A stretch of DNA of 64,000 bases from positions 62,001-126,000 of the forward strand of contig DIDP01000087.1 of NCBI GenBank assembly GCA_002418205.1, in the 5' to 3' direction. How positions within the stretch are numbered: the first letter of the stretch is position 1; every line of letters begins with the position of its first letter. A program made the position numbers and the translations under genes. Source of the stretch: Anaerolineales bacterium UBA5797. GTDB lineage: Bacteria; Chloroflexota; Anaerolineae; Anaerolineales; Villigracilaceae. Positions 31,801 through 40,024 of this stretch are shown piece by piece. The notes under the pieces were generated by a model. The model searched no databases, had not been told where the DNA came from, and worked only from the letters and a program-made list of their open reading frames with translations.

Positions 31801-33663
31801 GTGAATCCTAGAAACCAATCATTTGTGGTGACATTTCTGCTGATCGTAGCCGTGGTTGCCATGGTCGTAACCGCCGTGCAGCGTGAATCGACCACGACCG
31901 AGCCGCTCACGATCAATGAAGTGGCACAGGATATAAAAGCGGGTAAAGTGGCACGCGTGGTCATCGACAGCGATGACAGCCTGCGCGTGATCTATACCGA
32001 TGGCGACGAAAACGGCGTTGAGTCTTATAAGGAAGCGGGTTCCACCTTTGTTGATCAGTTGCTTGCTCTTGGCGTTACCCCCGAACAACTTTCATCGGAC
32101 AATGTAAAGATCGAGGTCAAGCCGCCTTCACAGTGGGCGGGGATCCTGAGCGGTGCGCTGTATATCCTCCCCGTCATTTTCATGGCGGGCGTATTATGGT
32201 TCATCTTCCGACAGGCACAGGGCTCGAACAATGCCGCGATGTCGTTCGGCAAATCCCGCGCCCGCATGTTCAGCGGAGAGCATCCCACGGTCACCTTTCA
32301 GGATGTTGCCGGCGCAGAGGAATCCAAGCAGGAACTGGCGGAGGTCGTTGAGTTCCTGAAGGAACCGCAGAAATTCATCCAGTTGGGCGCGCGTATTCCA
32401 AAAGGAGTTTTGCTGGTTGGACCTCCCGGAACAGGCAAGACCCTTCTGGCAAAAGCCGTCTCCGGTGAAGCAGGGGTGCCGTTCTTCTCCATCTCCGGTT
32501 CGGAATTTGTTGAAATGTTCGTGGGTGTGGGCGCCAGCCGCGTCCGTGACCTGTTCGATCAGGCAAAACGTCATTCGCCCTGCATCGTCTTCGTGGACGA
32601 GATCGACGCGGTCGGTCGTCAGCGCGGCGCCGGGCTTGGCGGTTCGCACGATGAACGCGAACAGACCCTCAACCAGATGCTCGTCGAAATGGACGGCTTC
32701 GATACCGACACCAACGTCATCATCATTGCCGCGACCAACCGTCCCGATATCCTCGACCCGGCACTGCTCCGTCCTGGTCGTTTTGACCGCCGCGTCACCC
32801 TCGATCGTCCCGATATGAAGGGACGCGAGGAAATCCTCAAGGTCCACGTCAAAGGCAAGCCGTTGGAGCCGAATGTCGATCTCGGCTCGCTGGCGCGCGG
32901 CACACCCGGATTTGTCGGTGCCGACCTCGAGAACCTTGTCAACGAAAGCGCGATCCTGGCAGCCCGCCGCAACAAGAAGTCCATTGGGCAGGCTGAACTC
33001 GAAGAGGCGATCGAACGCGTCGTCATGGGACCGGAACGCAAGTCGCGCCTGATCTCGGACGAAGAGAAACGCATCATCGCCTACCATGAGGCTGGTCACG
33101 CTGTAGTGGGCAATGCCATCCCCGAAGCGGATCCCGTTCAAAAAGTGACCATCGTGGGCCGCGGACAGGCTGGCGGTCTGACGTGGTTCCGCCCTGATGA
33201 GGATCGTCTGCTTTACTCGCGCAAGAAACTGCTGGCAAACCTTGCCTACATGCTCGGCGGACGCGTTGCCGAGGAACTGGTCTTCGATGACATTACCTCC
33301 GGCGCTTCGAATGACATCGAACAGGTTACCCGCCTTGCGCGCAGCATGGTCACCCGCCTGGGCATGAGCAGCGAACTCGGACCGATGCTTTACGGTCAAA
33401 AGGAGGAATTGATCTTCCTCGGACGCGAGATCTCTGAACAACGCGATTACTCGGAAGCGATCGCCGAACAGATCGATAGCGAAGTCCGCAAGATCGTGGA
33501 CGAATCCTACAAGCTGGCGAAGAAACTGCTGACGAAATACCGCAAGCAGCTGGACGCGGTCGCGCAGAAACTGCTCGAGGTCGAAACCCTGACGCGTGAG
33601 GAGTTCGAAGCGATCTTCCCGCCGCCAGTCACCAAAAAGAGCGGCACGCCTCAAATCGCCTGA
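31801..33663 (+). CDS. ftsH: ATP-dependent zinc metalloprotease FtsH
   Basis: A protein of 620 residues, the family's usual length. The first membrane span is at about 7-26; after an outer domain of about 90 residues comes the second span (about 118-137). The AAA domain has Walker A (GPPGTGKT), Walker B (IVFVDEIDAVGRQRG) and the arginine fingers (LLRPGRFDRRV). The zinc site is HEAGH, with the distant aspartate in ELVFDDITSGASND. It degrades membrane and regulatory proteins as a hexamer. The start is a GTG eight bases after GGAGG. A strong bidirectional terminator follows. Confidence 0.97.
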   Translation: MNPRNQSFVVTFLLIVAVVAMVVTAVQRESTTTEPLTINEVAQDIKAGKVARVVIDSDDSLRVIYTDGDENGVESYKEAGSTFVDQLLALGVTPEQLSSDNVKIEVKPPSQWAGILSGALYILPVIFMAGVLWFIFRQAQGSNNAAMSFGKSRARMFSGEHPTVTFQDVAGAEESKQELAEVVEFLKEPQKFIQLGARIPKGVLLVGPPGTGKTLLAKAVSGEAGVPFFSISGSEFVEMFVGVGASRVRDLFDQAKRHSPCIVFVDEIDAVGRQRGAGLGGSHDEREQTLNQMLVEMDGFDTDTNVIIIAATNRPDILDPALLRPGRFDRRVTLDRPDMKGREEILKVHVKGKPLEPNVDLGSLARGTPGFVGADLENLVNESAILAARRNKKSIGQAELEEAIERVVMGPERKSRLISDEEKRIIAYHEAGHAVVGNAIPEADPVQKVTIVGRGQAGGLTWFRPDEDRLLYSRKKLLANLAYMLGGRVAEELVFDDITSGASNDIEQVTRLARSMVTRLGMSSELGPMLYGQKEELIFLGREISEQRDYSEAIAEQIDSEVRKIVDESYKLAKKLLTKYRKQLDAVAQKLLEVETLTREEFEAIFPPPVTKKSGTPQIA

Positions 33664-33681
33664 TCCCGATTTGGAAAATGT

Positions 33682-33708
33682 AAGAGCCTGCGAATTTCGC
33701 AGGCTCTT
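33682..33708. terminator. Bidirectional terminator between ftsH and the CoA ligase
   Basis: aagagcctgcgaa / ttcgcaggctctt form a perfect stem, followed by TATTTTT on the plus strand and preceded by an A-rich stretch that serves as a U-run on the minus strand. Confidence 0.85.
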
Positions 33709-33717
33709 ATTTTTGGT

Positions 33718-35427
33718 TTATCCGCCTTCGGCGCTTTCCTTGTGTTGTCTCACCAGTTCACGCCGCAAGATCTTGCCGACGGTTGTCTTTGGCAACTCGT
33801 CCCTGAATTCATAGTGGGTCGGTACCTTGTACGCCGCGAGCCTCTCCTTGCAGAAGGCTTTGATCTCATCAGCAGTGGCGGTTTCGCCGGGCTTCAACAC
33901 GATCCATGCCTTGACCGTCTCACCACGGTATGGGTCCGGGATGCCAGCGACGCCTGCCTCCAAAATCTTCGGGTAGGCGGTAAGCGCCTCCTCCACCTCG
34001 CGCGGCCAAACCTGATAACCGCCCGGTTTGATGAGTTCCTTCTTGCGGTCAACGATGTAGAAGTAACCGTCCTCGTCCATGCGGGCGATATCGCCGGTGA
34101 ACAGCCAGGTCCTGCCGTCCTTGAGTTTGCGCAGGGTGTTGGCTGTTTCTGTGGGCATGTTATGGTAGCCCTTCATCACCATGGGACCACTAATGATGAG
34201 TTCACCAACTTCACCGGTCTGCAGGATGGTTTCGCCGTCGTCGAGGCTGATGATCTTGGCGTCCACGTTGGGCAGGGGCAGGCCGATGGAGCCGGTGCGA
34301 TTTTCGCCCAAAAGCGGATTGCAATGTGTGGCGGTCGGCGCTTCGGACAATCCGAAACCTTCGAACACCTTGCCTCCGCTCAATGCCTCGAAGGTCTCTT
34401 TTGTTTCGCGCATCAACGGCGCGGAACCCGAGATGCAGGCTTTGACGGAACGCAGGCTGACCTTGCCTTCCTTCACTTCCGGGCGGTTGTTGATGGCGTT
34501 GTAGAGCGTCGGCACGCCGGGGAAAATGGATGGCTTGTATTTGTGGATGTTTTCCAATACATCGGGAATATCACGGGGGTTGGGCACCATGACCATGGAG
34601 GAGCCGGACGCCAGCGAAAAGGTCATCCCCGCCACCATGCCATAGACGTGGAAGAGCGGGATCGCCATCAACGTGATCTCCTTGCCCTCCTCCAGGTTGA
34701 CCATCCAGCCCTTGATCATCAATGTGTCGGCAACGACATTGTAGTGCGAAGCCACCGCGCCTTTCGAGACGCCTGTGGTCCCGCCTGAATATTGGAACAA
34801 AGCCGTATCATCGGGACCAACCTCCACCTTGGGAAGAGGCGCATCCTTGTATTTGACGAGCAGGTCCGGGAGCCAGATGTCGCCGTCCCGGAGTCCGCCT
34901 TCGATCCGGAATCCGCCTTTCTTCTCGCGCGCCAGCGTGAACAACACGCGCAGGAGGGGCGGGAGCGTTTCTTTGAGATTCGTCACGATCATCTTTTTGA
35001 TCTTGGTCTTCGGCTGTGCCTTCTTGATCGTTTCATAGAAGTTGGTCATCACGAACATGTATTCAATGCCCGCGTCGCTTGCCTGGTGTTCGATCTCGGG
35101 GGGAGTGTACAGCGGGTTGGTTGCCACCACCACGCCACCCGCCTTGAGGATTCCAAAGTAGGTCATCACGAACTGCGGTGTGTTCGGCATGAAGATTCCC
35201 ACCCGGTCGCCCTTCTTCACGCCCATATCCACCAGCGCCGCGGCGATGCTGTCTGACAGCGCGTTCATCTCCCTGAAAGAAATGACCGCGCCCTTAAAGA
35301 TCGTACAGGCGCGGTCTGGATATTTGCGTGCGGACTCTTCCAAAAAATGGAACAACGGCACATTCGGGATATCGATCGTATTCGGAACCCCCTTGTCATA
35401 GTGAGCAAGCCACGGTTTGTTATCCAT
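33718..35427 (-). CDS. fadD: Long-chain fatty acid-CoA ligase
   Basis: A protein of 569 residues of the adenylate-forming superfamily. It has the phosphate-binding loop (YSGGTTGVSKGAVASH), the A5 motif (FEGFGLSEAPTATH) and the hinge GDIARMDEDGYFYIVDRKK. The catalytic C-terminal lysine lies in LPKTTVGKILRREL. It activates fatty acids to acyl-CoA through acyl-AMP. Size and motifs fit a long-chain acyl-CoA synthetase, although chain length cannot be read. It stands alone on the minus strand, between terminators and the miaA cluster. Confidence 0.9.
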   Translation of the reverse strand: MDNKPWLAHYDKGVPNTIDIPNVPLFHFLEESARKYPDRACTIFKGAVISFREMNALSDSIAAALVDMGVKKGDRVGIFMPNTPQFVMTYFGILKAGGVVVATNPLYTPPEIEHQASDAGIEYMFVMTNFYETIKKAQPKTKIKKMIVTNLKETLPPLLRVLFTLAREKKGGFRIEGGLRDGDIWLPDLLVKYKDAPLPKVEVGPDDTALFQYSGGTTGVSKGAVASHYNVVADTLMIKGWMVNLEEGKEITLMAIPLFHVYGMVAGMTFSLASGSSMVMVPNPRDIPDVLENIHKYKPSIFPGVPTLYNAINNRPEVKEGKVSLRSVKACISGSAPLMRETKETFEALSGGKVFEGFGLSEAPTATHCNPLLGENRTGSIGLPLPNVDAKIISLDDGETILQTGEVGELIISGPMVMKGYHNMPTETANTLRKLKDGRTWLFTGDIARMDEDGYFYIVDRKKELIKPGGYQVWPREVEEALTAYPKILEAGVAGIPDPYRGETVKAWIVLKPGETATADEIKAFCKERLAAYKVPTHYEFRDELPKTTVGKILRRELVRQHKESAEGG

Positions 35428-35475
35428 AGTTTCTCCTCTTTTTGCGATGATGTTTCCAGTATATACAATCGAGAA

Positions 35476-36447
35476 TCAAAAGTCAACCGACCGTCGGATG
35501 TTTTTTAGAATCGCATCGATGATTCCATCTTCGACTCGAAACCACAGGATGTCTGGATCGGATTCCTTGAACCAGTTCGCCTGTCTGCGGACGAAAACCC
35601 GCGTTGCGCGTCTGATCTGGACTTTGGCCTGCTCTCCGGTTAATTCGCCTTTGATCACGCTGACACATTCCCGGTACCCGATCGCGGACATGGTCGGCAG
35701 GGTGGGGGAGTAACCTCCTGCCAGCAGGTTCCTTACTTCATTGAGGAATCCGTTTGCGAACATCGCTTCGATCCGTTGATCGACGCGTCGATATAACTCC
35801 TCGCGCGGGCGCGTCAAGCCGATGGTTACAAGGTGATAGGGTGAATCGCCCTGCCCGCGTTGTTCGGAGAATTTCCTGCCGGTGGTCATGATGACCTCCA
35901 GGGCGCGGATCGTCCGGCGAACATTACGCGGGTCGATTTTATTTGCGGCTTCCGGATCGAGAACTTTGAGTTTTTCGTATAGCCAATAATTCCCCCTTTC
36001 CATTTTCCACTTTTCCAATTGTTCTCTCAAAGCCGGGTTTGGAGCAACCTCCGGCGGTTTCCATCCCTCCGTCACCGCGCGGACATATTGTCCCGTGCCG
36101 CCAACCAGGAATGGCAATTTGTTGCGTGTATGGATATCAGCGATTGCCTCACGCGCCTTCCGTTGAAAGACGGCAAGACTCAGGGTCTCATCTGGTTTTG
36201 CGATATCGATCAAATGATGCGGCACGCGAACCTGTTCTTCAACGGTGGGCTTCGCGGTGCCAATGTCCATGCCGCGATAAAAGAGACGCGAATCCGCAGA
36301 GACGATCTCGCCGTTCAACCGTTCTGCCAATTGAATGGAGATCTCCGTCTTGCCCACCGCGGTTGGCCCGACGATGAGGATAAGGGGCGGTTTAGACCTG
36401 GCAGGTCTCTGAAGACCCGCCGGGTCTTTCGAATTAGGAGATGGCAT
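35476..36447 (-). CDS. miaA: tRNA dimethylallyltransferase
   Basis: A protein of 323 residues. The P-loop is LIVGPTAVGKTEIS; downstream motifs are VSADSRLFYRGMDIGTAKP, the HLIDI...DE segment and LVGGTGQYVRAVTEG, then IDPRNVRRTIRALEV. It adds a dimethylallyl group to A37 of tRNAs reading UNN codons. The start at 36447 overlaps the end of yraN by 14 bases. The first 20 residues (MPSPNSKDPAGLQRPARS) come from a palindromic repeat and look like an add-on before the usual start. It is the last gene of the glycosyltransferase-yraN-miaA operon. Confidence 0.94.
   Translation of the reverse strand: MPSPNSKDPAGLQRPARSKPPLILIVGPTAVGKTEISIQLAERLNGEIVSADSRLFYRGMDIGTAKPTVEEQVRVPHHLIDIAKPDETLSLAVFQRKAREAIADIHTRNKLPFLVGGTGQYVRAVTEGWKPPEVAPNPALREQLEKWKMERGNYWLYEKLKVLDPEAANKIDPRNVRRTIRALEVIMTTGRKFSEQRGQGDSPYHLVTIGLTRPREELYRRVDQRIEAMFANGFLNEVRNLLAGGYSPTLPTMSAIGYRECVSVIKGELTGEQAKVQIRRATRVFVRRQANWFKESDPDILWFRVEDGIIDAILKNIRRSVDF
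36394..36428. repeat. Paired AGACC/GGTCT hairpins inside the miaA N-terminus
   Basis: agacctg/caggtct (36394-36408) and aagacccg/cgggtctt (36412-36428) are two adjacent small palindromes read as codons near the start of miaA. They share the AGACC theme with hairpins at 921, 1417, 44045 and 49379. Confidence 0.55.
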
Positions 36448-36787
36448 TCCCAAAATAGGTGACCCTTGGTGTGGATCCCGGCTTTCCTTCGATCGAAATG
36501 ACATCGATCTGCCAGTGATCGATCTCGTGTTCTGCCGCGTAATGTTCGGCGCAGGGAATCATGTGCTCACGCTTACGCGGCGTAATGGAATCTTCGGGCA
36601 AGCCCATCTTGTTCGATGTCCGCGTTTTGACTTCGATAAAGATCGTGATGTTGTTTTGTCGCGCAACGATGTCGATCTCACCATAGGGAGTCCGCACATT
36701 TTGCCCGATGATCTGACAGCCTTTTTGCGTGAGGTGGTCGGCGGCGATCTCTTCGCCCCATTTGCCAACGCGCTGGGTGTGTTTCAT
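36434..36787 (-). CDS. yraN: YraN/UPF0102 family nuclease-like protein
   Basis: A protein of 117 residues with the restriction-endonuclease-like signature of UPF0102: GKWGEEIAADHL, YGEIDIVARQNN (acidic ligand) and FIEVKTRTSNKMG (E-x-K). The biological role is unsettled; Holliday-junction or recombination-type nucleases are proposed. Its ATG overlaps the stop of the glycosyltransferase gene as ATGA, and its end overlaps miaA, so all three are co-translated. Confidence 0.9.
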   Translation of the reverse strand: MKHTQRVGKWGEEIAADHLTQKGCQIIGQNVRTPYGEIDIVARQNNITIFIEVKTRTSNKMGLPEDSITPRKREHMIPCAEHYAAEHEIDHWQIDVISIEGKPGSTPRVTYFGNAIS

Positions 36788-37986
36788 TTCAGGAACTCTT
36801 CGAGGATCTCCATCAGGCGCTCATCGAGTTTGCGCTTGATGGGTTTGGTGTTTTGAGTGAGACGTGTGTAATGTTTCAGCATGATCCTGGTGGTGCGTTC
36901 GATGGAAAATTGTTCGGACGCTTTGCGAGCCGCCGCGCCAAATTTCTTTTGCAGGTCCCTGTTCAGGCAGAGATAGGTGAGTTTGGCTGTAAAGGAGGCG
37001 ATAGCCTCTGTTGCGAGCAGACCAGTCTCCCCGTCCGTGACCGAATCGCCGACTCCGGGTGAGTCGATGCCCATGATGGGGAGCCCTGTTCCCATCGCTT
37101 CGATCACGGAAAACGGATGAACTTCCGTGACGGAGGCGGTGACGAATATATCGCACATCGCCAGGTAGGAGGGCAGTTGATGGTAGGGAACCAGACCGGT
37201 AAAACGGACCCGGTCTTGAACGCCAAATTCGTTCGGTACCGGTTTTACCTCCTCCACATGTTCCTTTTGTCCGCTGCCGATGATCAACAAATAGGCATTG
37301 GGGATGATCTGCGATACACCCGCGAAAGCCTGGATCAGGAACCTCAGATTTTTCTCGGGCGCGATCCGCCCGGCATAGACCAGCAGAATATCATCATCCT
37401 TGTAACCGAACTCAGCGCGCGCCAACGGCTTTGCTTCATGAAAACTGGTCAGGTCGGCGCCGTTGGGGACGACTTCGATGTGCGATTCCACGCCGTATTG
37501 TCGCAGGATTTTTTCCATGCCGCGCGAAGGGGAAATGACCAGGTCCATCTCTTCGCAAAAATCGGGCATGTACGCCTGCAACAGGCTGTGGCTGACCTCT
37601 TCGGGCATGAGCGGCAGACGCGCCTGGGCATAGAGATCATAACGGGTGTGGTTGGTAAAAACGACGGGGATTTGCGCAGGCCGGCAATACGAAATGGCGA
37701 GACGCCCGCTGAGGAACGGATGATGCACATGGACCACGTCCATGGTCTGGAGCAGTTTTTTGGCGGCGGTCTTGTATCTCAGGGAGAGGTAAAAGCCCGT
37801 ATCCGCGAGAGGCAGGCCTGGGTTCCGGATGACGCGGGGCTCGTCATCCTTGTAATCGAGATCGCCAAAGGTGAACACATACACTTCGTGCCCTGCTTTT
37901 TCGAGGGCACGCTTGTTCAGATCAATATAGCTTGTGATCCCGCTGACGTACGGTTTGTAAGTGTCTGCCATCATTCCGATTTTCAT
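36784..37986 (-). CDS. GT4-family glycosyltransferase
   Basis: A protein of 400 residues with two Rossmann-like domains (GT-B fold). The N-terminus MKIGMMADTYKPYVSGITSY and VVHVHHPFLSGRLAI fit the acceptor domain. PNGADLTSF, LLVYAGRIAPEKNLRFLIQAF and the EX7E pair in TEVHPFSVIEAMGTGLP fit the nucleotide-sugar donor domain. The layout resembles diacylglycerol or phosphatidylinositol glycosyltransferases, so glycolipid synthesis at the membrane is a reasonable guess. The start at 37986 is fixed by the first strand; longer in-frame starts extend into the divergent promoter region. Confidence 0.85.
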   Translation of the reverse strand: MKIGMMADTYKPYVSGITSYIDLNKRALEKAGHEVYVFTFGDLDYKDDEPRVIRNPGLPLADTGFYLSLRYKTAAKKLLQTMDVVHVHHPFLSGRLAISYCRPAQIPVVFTNHTRYDLYAQARLPLMPEEVSHSLLQAYMPDFCEEMDLVISPSRGMEKILRQYGVESHIEVVPNGADLTSFHEAKPLARAEFGYKDDDILLVYAGRIAPEKNLRFLIQAFAGVSQIIPNAYLLIIGSGQKEHVEEVKPVPNEFGVQDRVRFTGLVPYHQLPSYLAMCDIFVTASVTEVHPFSVIEAMGTGLPIMGIDSPGVGDSVTDGETGLLATEAIASFTAKLTYLCLNRDLQKKFGAAARKASEQFSIERTTRIMLKHYTRLTQNTKPIKRKLDERLMEILEEFLK

Positions 37987-38033
37987 GCTGCAATCGTACA
38001 GGGTGGAGGGGTTTGCTGTCAAGAGACGTGATG

Positions 38034-38039
38034 GTAGAA
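38034..38039 (+). promoter_or_regulatory. -10 box of the sulfur-carrier operon
   Basis: TAGAAT lies 20 bases before the TTG start at 38060, with AGGAG between. It lies in the short divergent gap with the glycosyltransferase gene. Confidence 0.4.
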
Positions 38040-38059
38040 TGACGCGAACAGGAGTGAAA

Positions 38060-38260
38060 TTGGTTAAATTGATCCTACGCGACAGGGAATATGAAGTGAA
38101 GCCGGGGATGAATTTGCTTTCGGCATTGCAGAAGTGCAACATCGTCCCCGAGTCGGTGATCGCCACGCGGGCTGGTGAGATGATCCTCGATGACGAGATC
38201 CTTAAGGATGGTGATGTGGTCAAACTGGTTGCGGTGATCTCTGGCGGAGCATTGATATGA
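38060..38260 (+). CDS. ThiS/TtuB-like ubiquitin-fold sulfur carrier
   Basis: A protein of 66 residues with the beta-grasp pattern: LILRDREYEVKPGMNLLSAL, then PESVIATRAGEMILDDEIL and DGDVVKLVAVISGG. Sulfur carriers of this type are activated as a C-terminal thiocarboxylate on a final Gly-Gly. Here the diglycine is followed by three more residues, ALI, before the stop. The TTG at 38060 is chosen because AGGAG lies 5 bases upstream; GTG 38054 or ATG 38039 are alternatives. The stop overlaps the next gene's ATG (ATGA), which encodes a TtuA-like thiolase, so the pair probably acts together in tRNA 2-thiolation. Confidence 0.82.
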   Translation: MVKLILRDREYEVKPGMNLLSALQKCNIVPESVIATRAGEMILDDEILKDGDVVKLVAVISGGALI

Positions 38261-39195
38261 AATGTCGGAAATGCGGTGAAAAGGCTTCGGTCAACATGCG
38301 CCAGCACAAACTGGCGTTGTGCCGGGAGCATTATCTCGAATGGGTCCCTGAACAGACCGAACGCTTCATCAAAAAATACGGTATGTTCAGGCGCGATGAG
38401 AAGATTTTGGTCGCGGTTTCGGGCGGCAAGGATTCGCTCGCGCTGTGGGATATCCTTCATCGTCTTGGCTATCAGGTGGATGGTCTGTATCTTGGCCTGG
38501 GGATCGATGGGGGAATCGGCTACTCGCACGAGTCGCAGCGTCTCGCAGAAAAGTTTGCGAACGAACATAACCTGAAACTCCACATTATTGACATCGAGCA
38601 GGAATACGGACAGCCCATTCCCGTGCTTTCGGAAATTTCACATCGCGGACACGGCAAGCCGTGTGCCGTCTGCGGACTGGCGAAACGCCACGAGATGAAC
38701 CGCATCGCCCGGGACCTTGGGTATGCTGTGCTTGCGACGGGCCATAACCTCGACGACGAGGCTGCCGTACTATTTGGCAACACGTTGAGCTGGTCCAGCG
38801 AATACCTGCTGCGCCAGGGACCAGTCCTGCCCGGCTCCGACGGGTTGGCGCGCAAGGTCAAGCCGTTGTGCCGCTTCTACGAGCGCGAGATGACCGCCTA
38901 CTGTCTGTTGCGCGGGATCGAATATATTTATGAGGAATGCCCGTTTGCCGAGGGATCGCAATCCATTTATTACAAGGAATTGCTCAACCAACTCGAGACG
39001 ACCCGTCCCGGCGCCAAGCTGACGTTCTATCTGCGTTTCCTCGAGGCGCGCAAACGCGGCGACCTGTTCATCGAACAAAATTTGGAACAGGCTCATCTGC
39101 ATCCCTGCCCAAACTGCGGACAGCCCACCTCCGCGCCGGATCTTTGCTCGTTCTGTCGGATGATCGAGAAGGCGAAGTCGGTCACGGTTTCGTAG
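38257..39195 (+). CDS. TtuA/TtcA-family tRNA 2-thiolation enzyme
   Basis: A protein of 312 residues. An N-terminal zinc finger (C3, C6, C22, H25) precedes the PP-loop VSGGKDS (about 54-60), which adenylates the tRNA base. C136 and C139 (KPCAVCG) and C228 (EECPF) match the three cysteines that hold the 4Fe-4S cluster in TtuA. A C-terminal zinc finger reads CPNCGQPT...CSFC. In Thermus, TtuA with TtuB makes the 2-thio group of ribothymidine-54 (m5s2U54), a heat-stability modification; the same reaction is likely here. It is translationally coupled to the sulfur-carrier gene. Confidence 0.9.
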   Translation: MKCRKCGEKASVNMRQHKLALCREHYLEWVPEQTERFIKKYGMFRRDEKILVAVSGGKDSLALWDILHRLGYQVDGLYLGLGIDGGIGYSHESQRLAEKFANEHNLKLHIIDIEQEYGQPIPVLSEISHRGHGKPCAVCGLAKRHEMNRIARDLGYAVLATGHNLDDEAAVLFGNTLSWSSEYLLRQGPVLPGSDGLARKVKPLCRFYEREMTAYCLLRGIEYIYEECPFAEGSQSIYYKELLNQLETTRPGAKLTFYLRFLEARKRGDLFIEQNLEQAHLHPCPNCGQPTSAPDLCSFCRMIEKAKSVTVS

Positions 39196-39211
39196 TGTGA
39201 GCATAATAACA

Positions 39212-39236
39212 GGGGATGAAAAAATGTTTCATTCCT
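39212..39236 (+). other. Hairpin between the TtuA-like and transporter genes
   Basis: ggggatgaaa (39212-39221) pairs with tttcattcct (39227-39236), with G-U wobbles, around an aaaat loop. No U-run follows. A preQ1 riboswitch was looked for before the queuosine transporter and not recognised. Confidence 0.35.
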
Positions 39237-39271
39237 AGAAAATTTGTGCTAAAATTGACCGATCATCAACC

Positions 39272-39976
39272 ATGAAACAATACCGTTATTTCGATTTGAT
39301 CATGGCTGTCTTTGTGACGGTCCTTGTCGTGAGCAATATCGCCTCCTCAGCCAAGATCGTGGATCTGGGCTTTGACCTGTTCAACGTGCGGATGGCGTTC
39401 GATGCCGGGACGATCCTGTTCCCGGTCAGTTATATTTTTGGCGATGTTCTCACCGAAGTCTACGGGTATAAACGTTCACGGCGCGTGATCTGGGCGGGGT
39501 TTGGCTGTGTGGCATTGAGCGCGGTCATCTTTGGTGTTGTGCGCATCCTGCCAGGGGAAGGGACGTGGCAGACGTATGCCGGTGATAATGCCTATAACGC
39601 GATCCTGGGCGGGATGAGCACGGGCGGGATCGTGTTGGCGAGCCTGGCAGGGTATTGGACTGGCGAATTCACCAATTCATTCACTCTGGCGAAGATGAAA
39701 GTGTTGACGAACGGTCGCTGGTTGTGGACGCGCACGATCGGGAGCACGTTGGTTGGCGAATTGGTGGATACGTTTATGTTTGTCATCGTTGCTTCGATAT
39801 TCGGCGTTTTCCCGTGGAGCTTGTTTCTGACGTTAACCGTGACGAACTATCTTTTCAAATGCGGCGTGGAGGCGTTGATGACGCCGGTCACGTATGCGGT
39901 TGTCGGCTTTTTGAAGAAAGCGGAGAACGAGGATTATTACGATCGAGAGACGGACTTTAATCCTTTTGTGGTGTGA
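39272..39976 (+). CDS. yhhQ: Queuosine precursor transporter (YhhQ/QPTR family)
   Basis: A protein of 234 residues with about six membrane spans and the family motifs LVVSNIASSAKIV, ILFPVSYIFGDVLTEVYGYK and GSTLVGELVDTFMFV. It imports preQ0/preQ1-type 7-deazaguanines used to make queuosine in tRNA anticodons. No queuosine synthesis genes are in view, so the cell may rely on salvage. It follows the TtuA-like tRNA modification gene on the same strand. Confidence 0.92.
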   Translation: MKQYRYFDLIMAVFVTVLVVSNIASSAKIVDLGFDLFNVRMAFDAGTILFPVSYIFGDVLTEVYGYKRSRRVIWAGFGCVALSAVIFGVVRILPGEGTWQTYAGDNAYNAILGGMSTGGIVLASLAGYWTGEFTNSFTLAKMKVLTNGRWLWTRTIGSTLVGELVDTFMFVIVASIFGVFPWSLFLTLTVTNYLFKCGVEALMTPVTYAVVGFLKKAENEDYYDRETDFNPFVV

Positions 39977-40024
39977 TGCGATCTACCACCAAGTGTGCGA
40001 AGTATCAAAGAGGCTTTAGAAATA

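Noticed and set aside
32194..33654. 486-codon minus-strand ORF opposite ftsH
   Set aside because: Antisense shadow of ftsH with no recognisable motif or start signal.
39196..39271. preQ1 riboswitch before the queuosine-precursor transporter
   Set aside because: A hairpin is present but the short pseudoknot consensus was not found.
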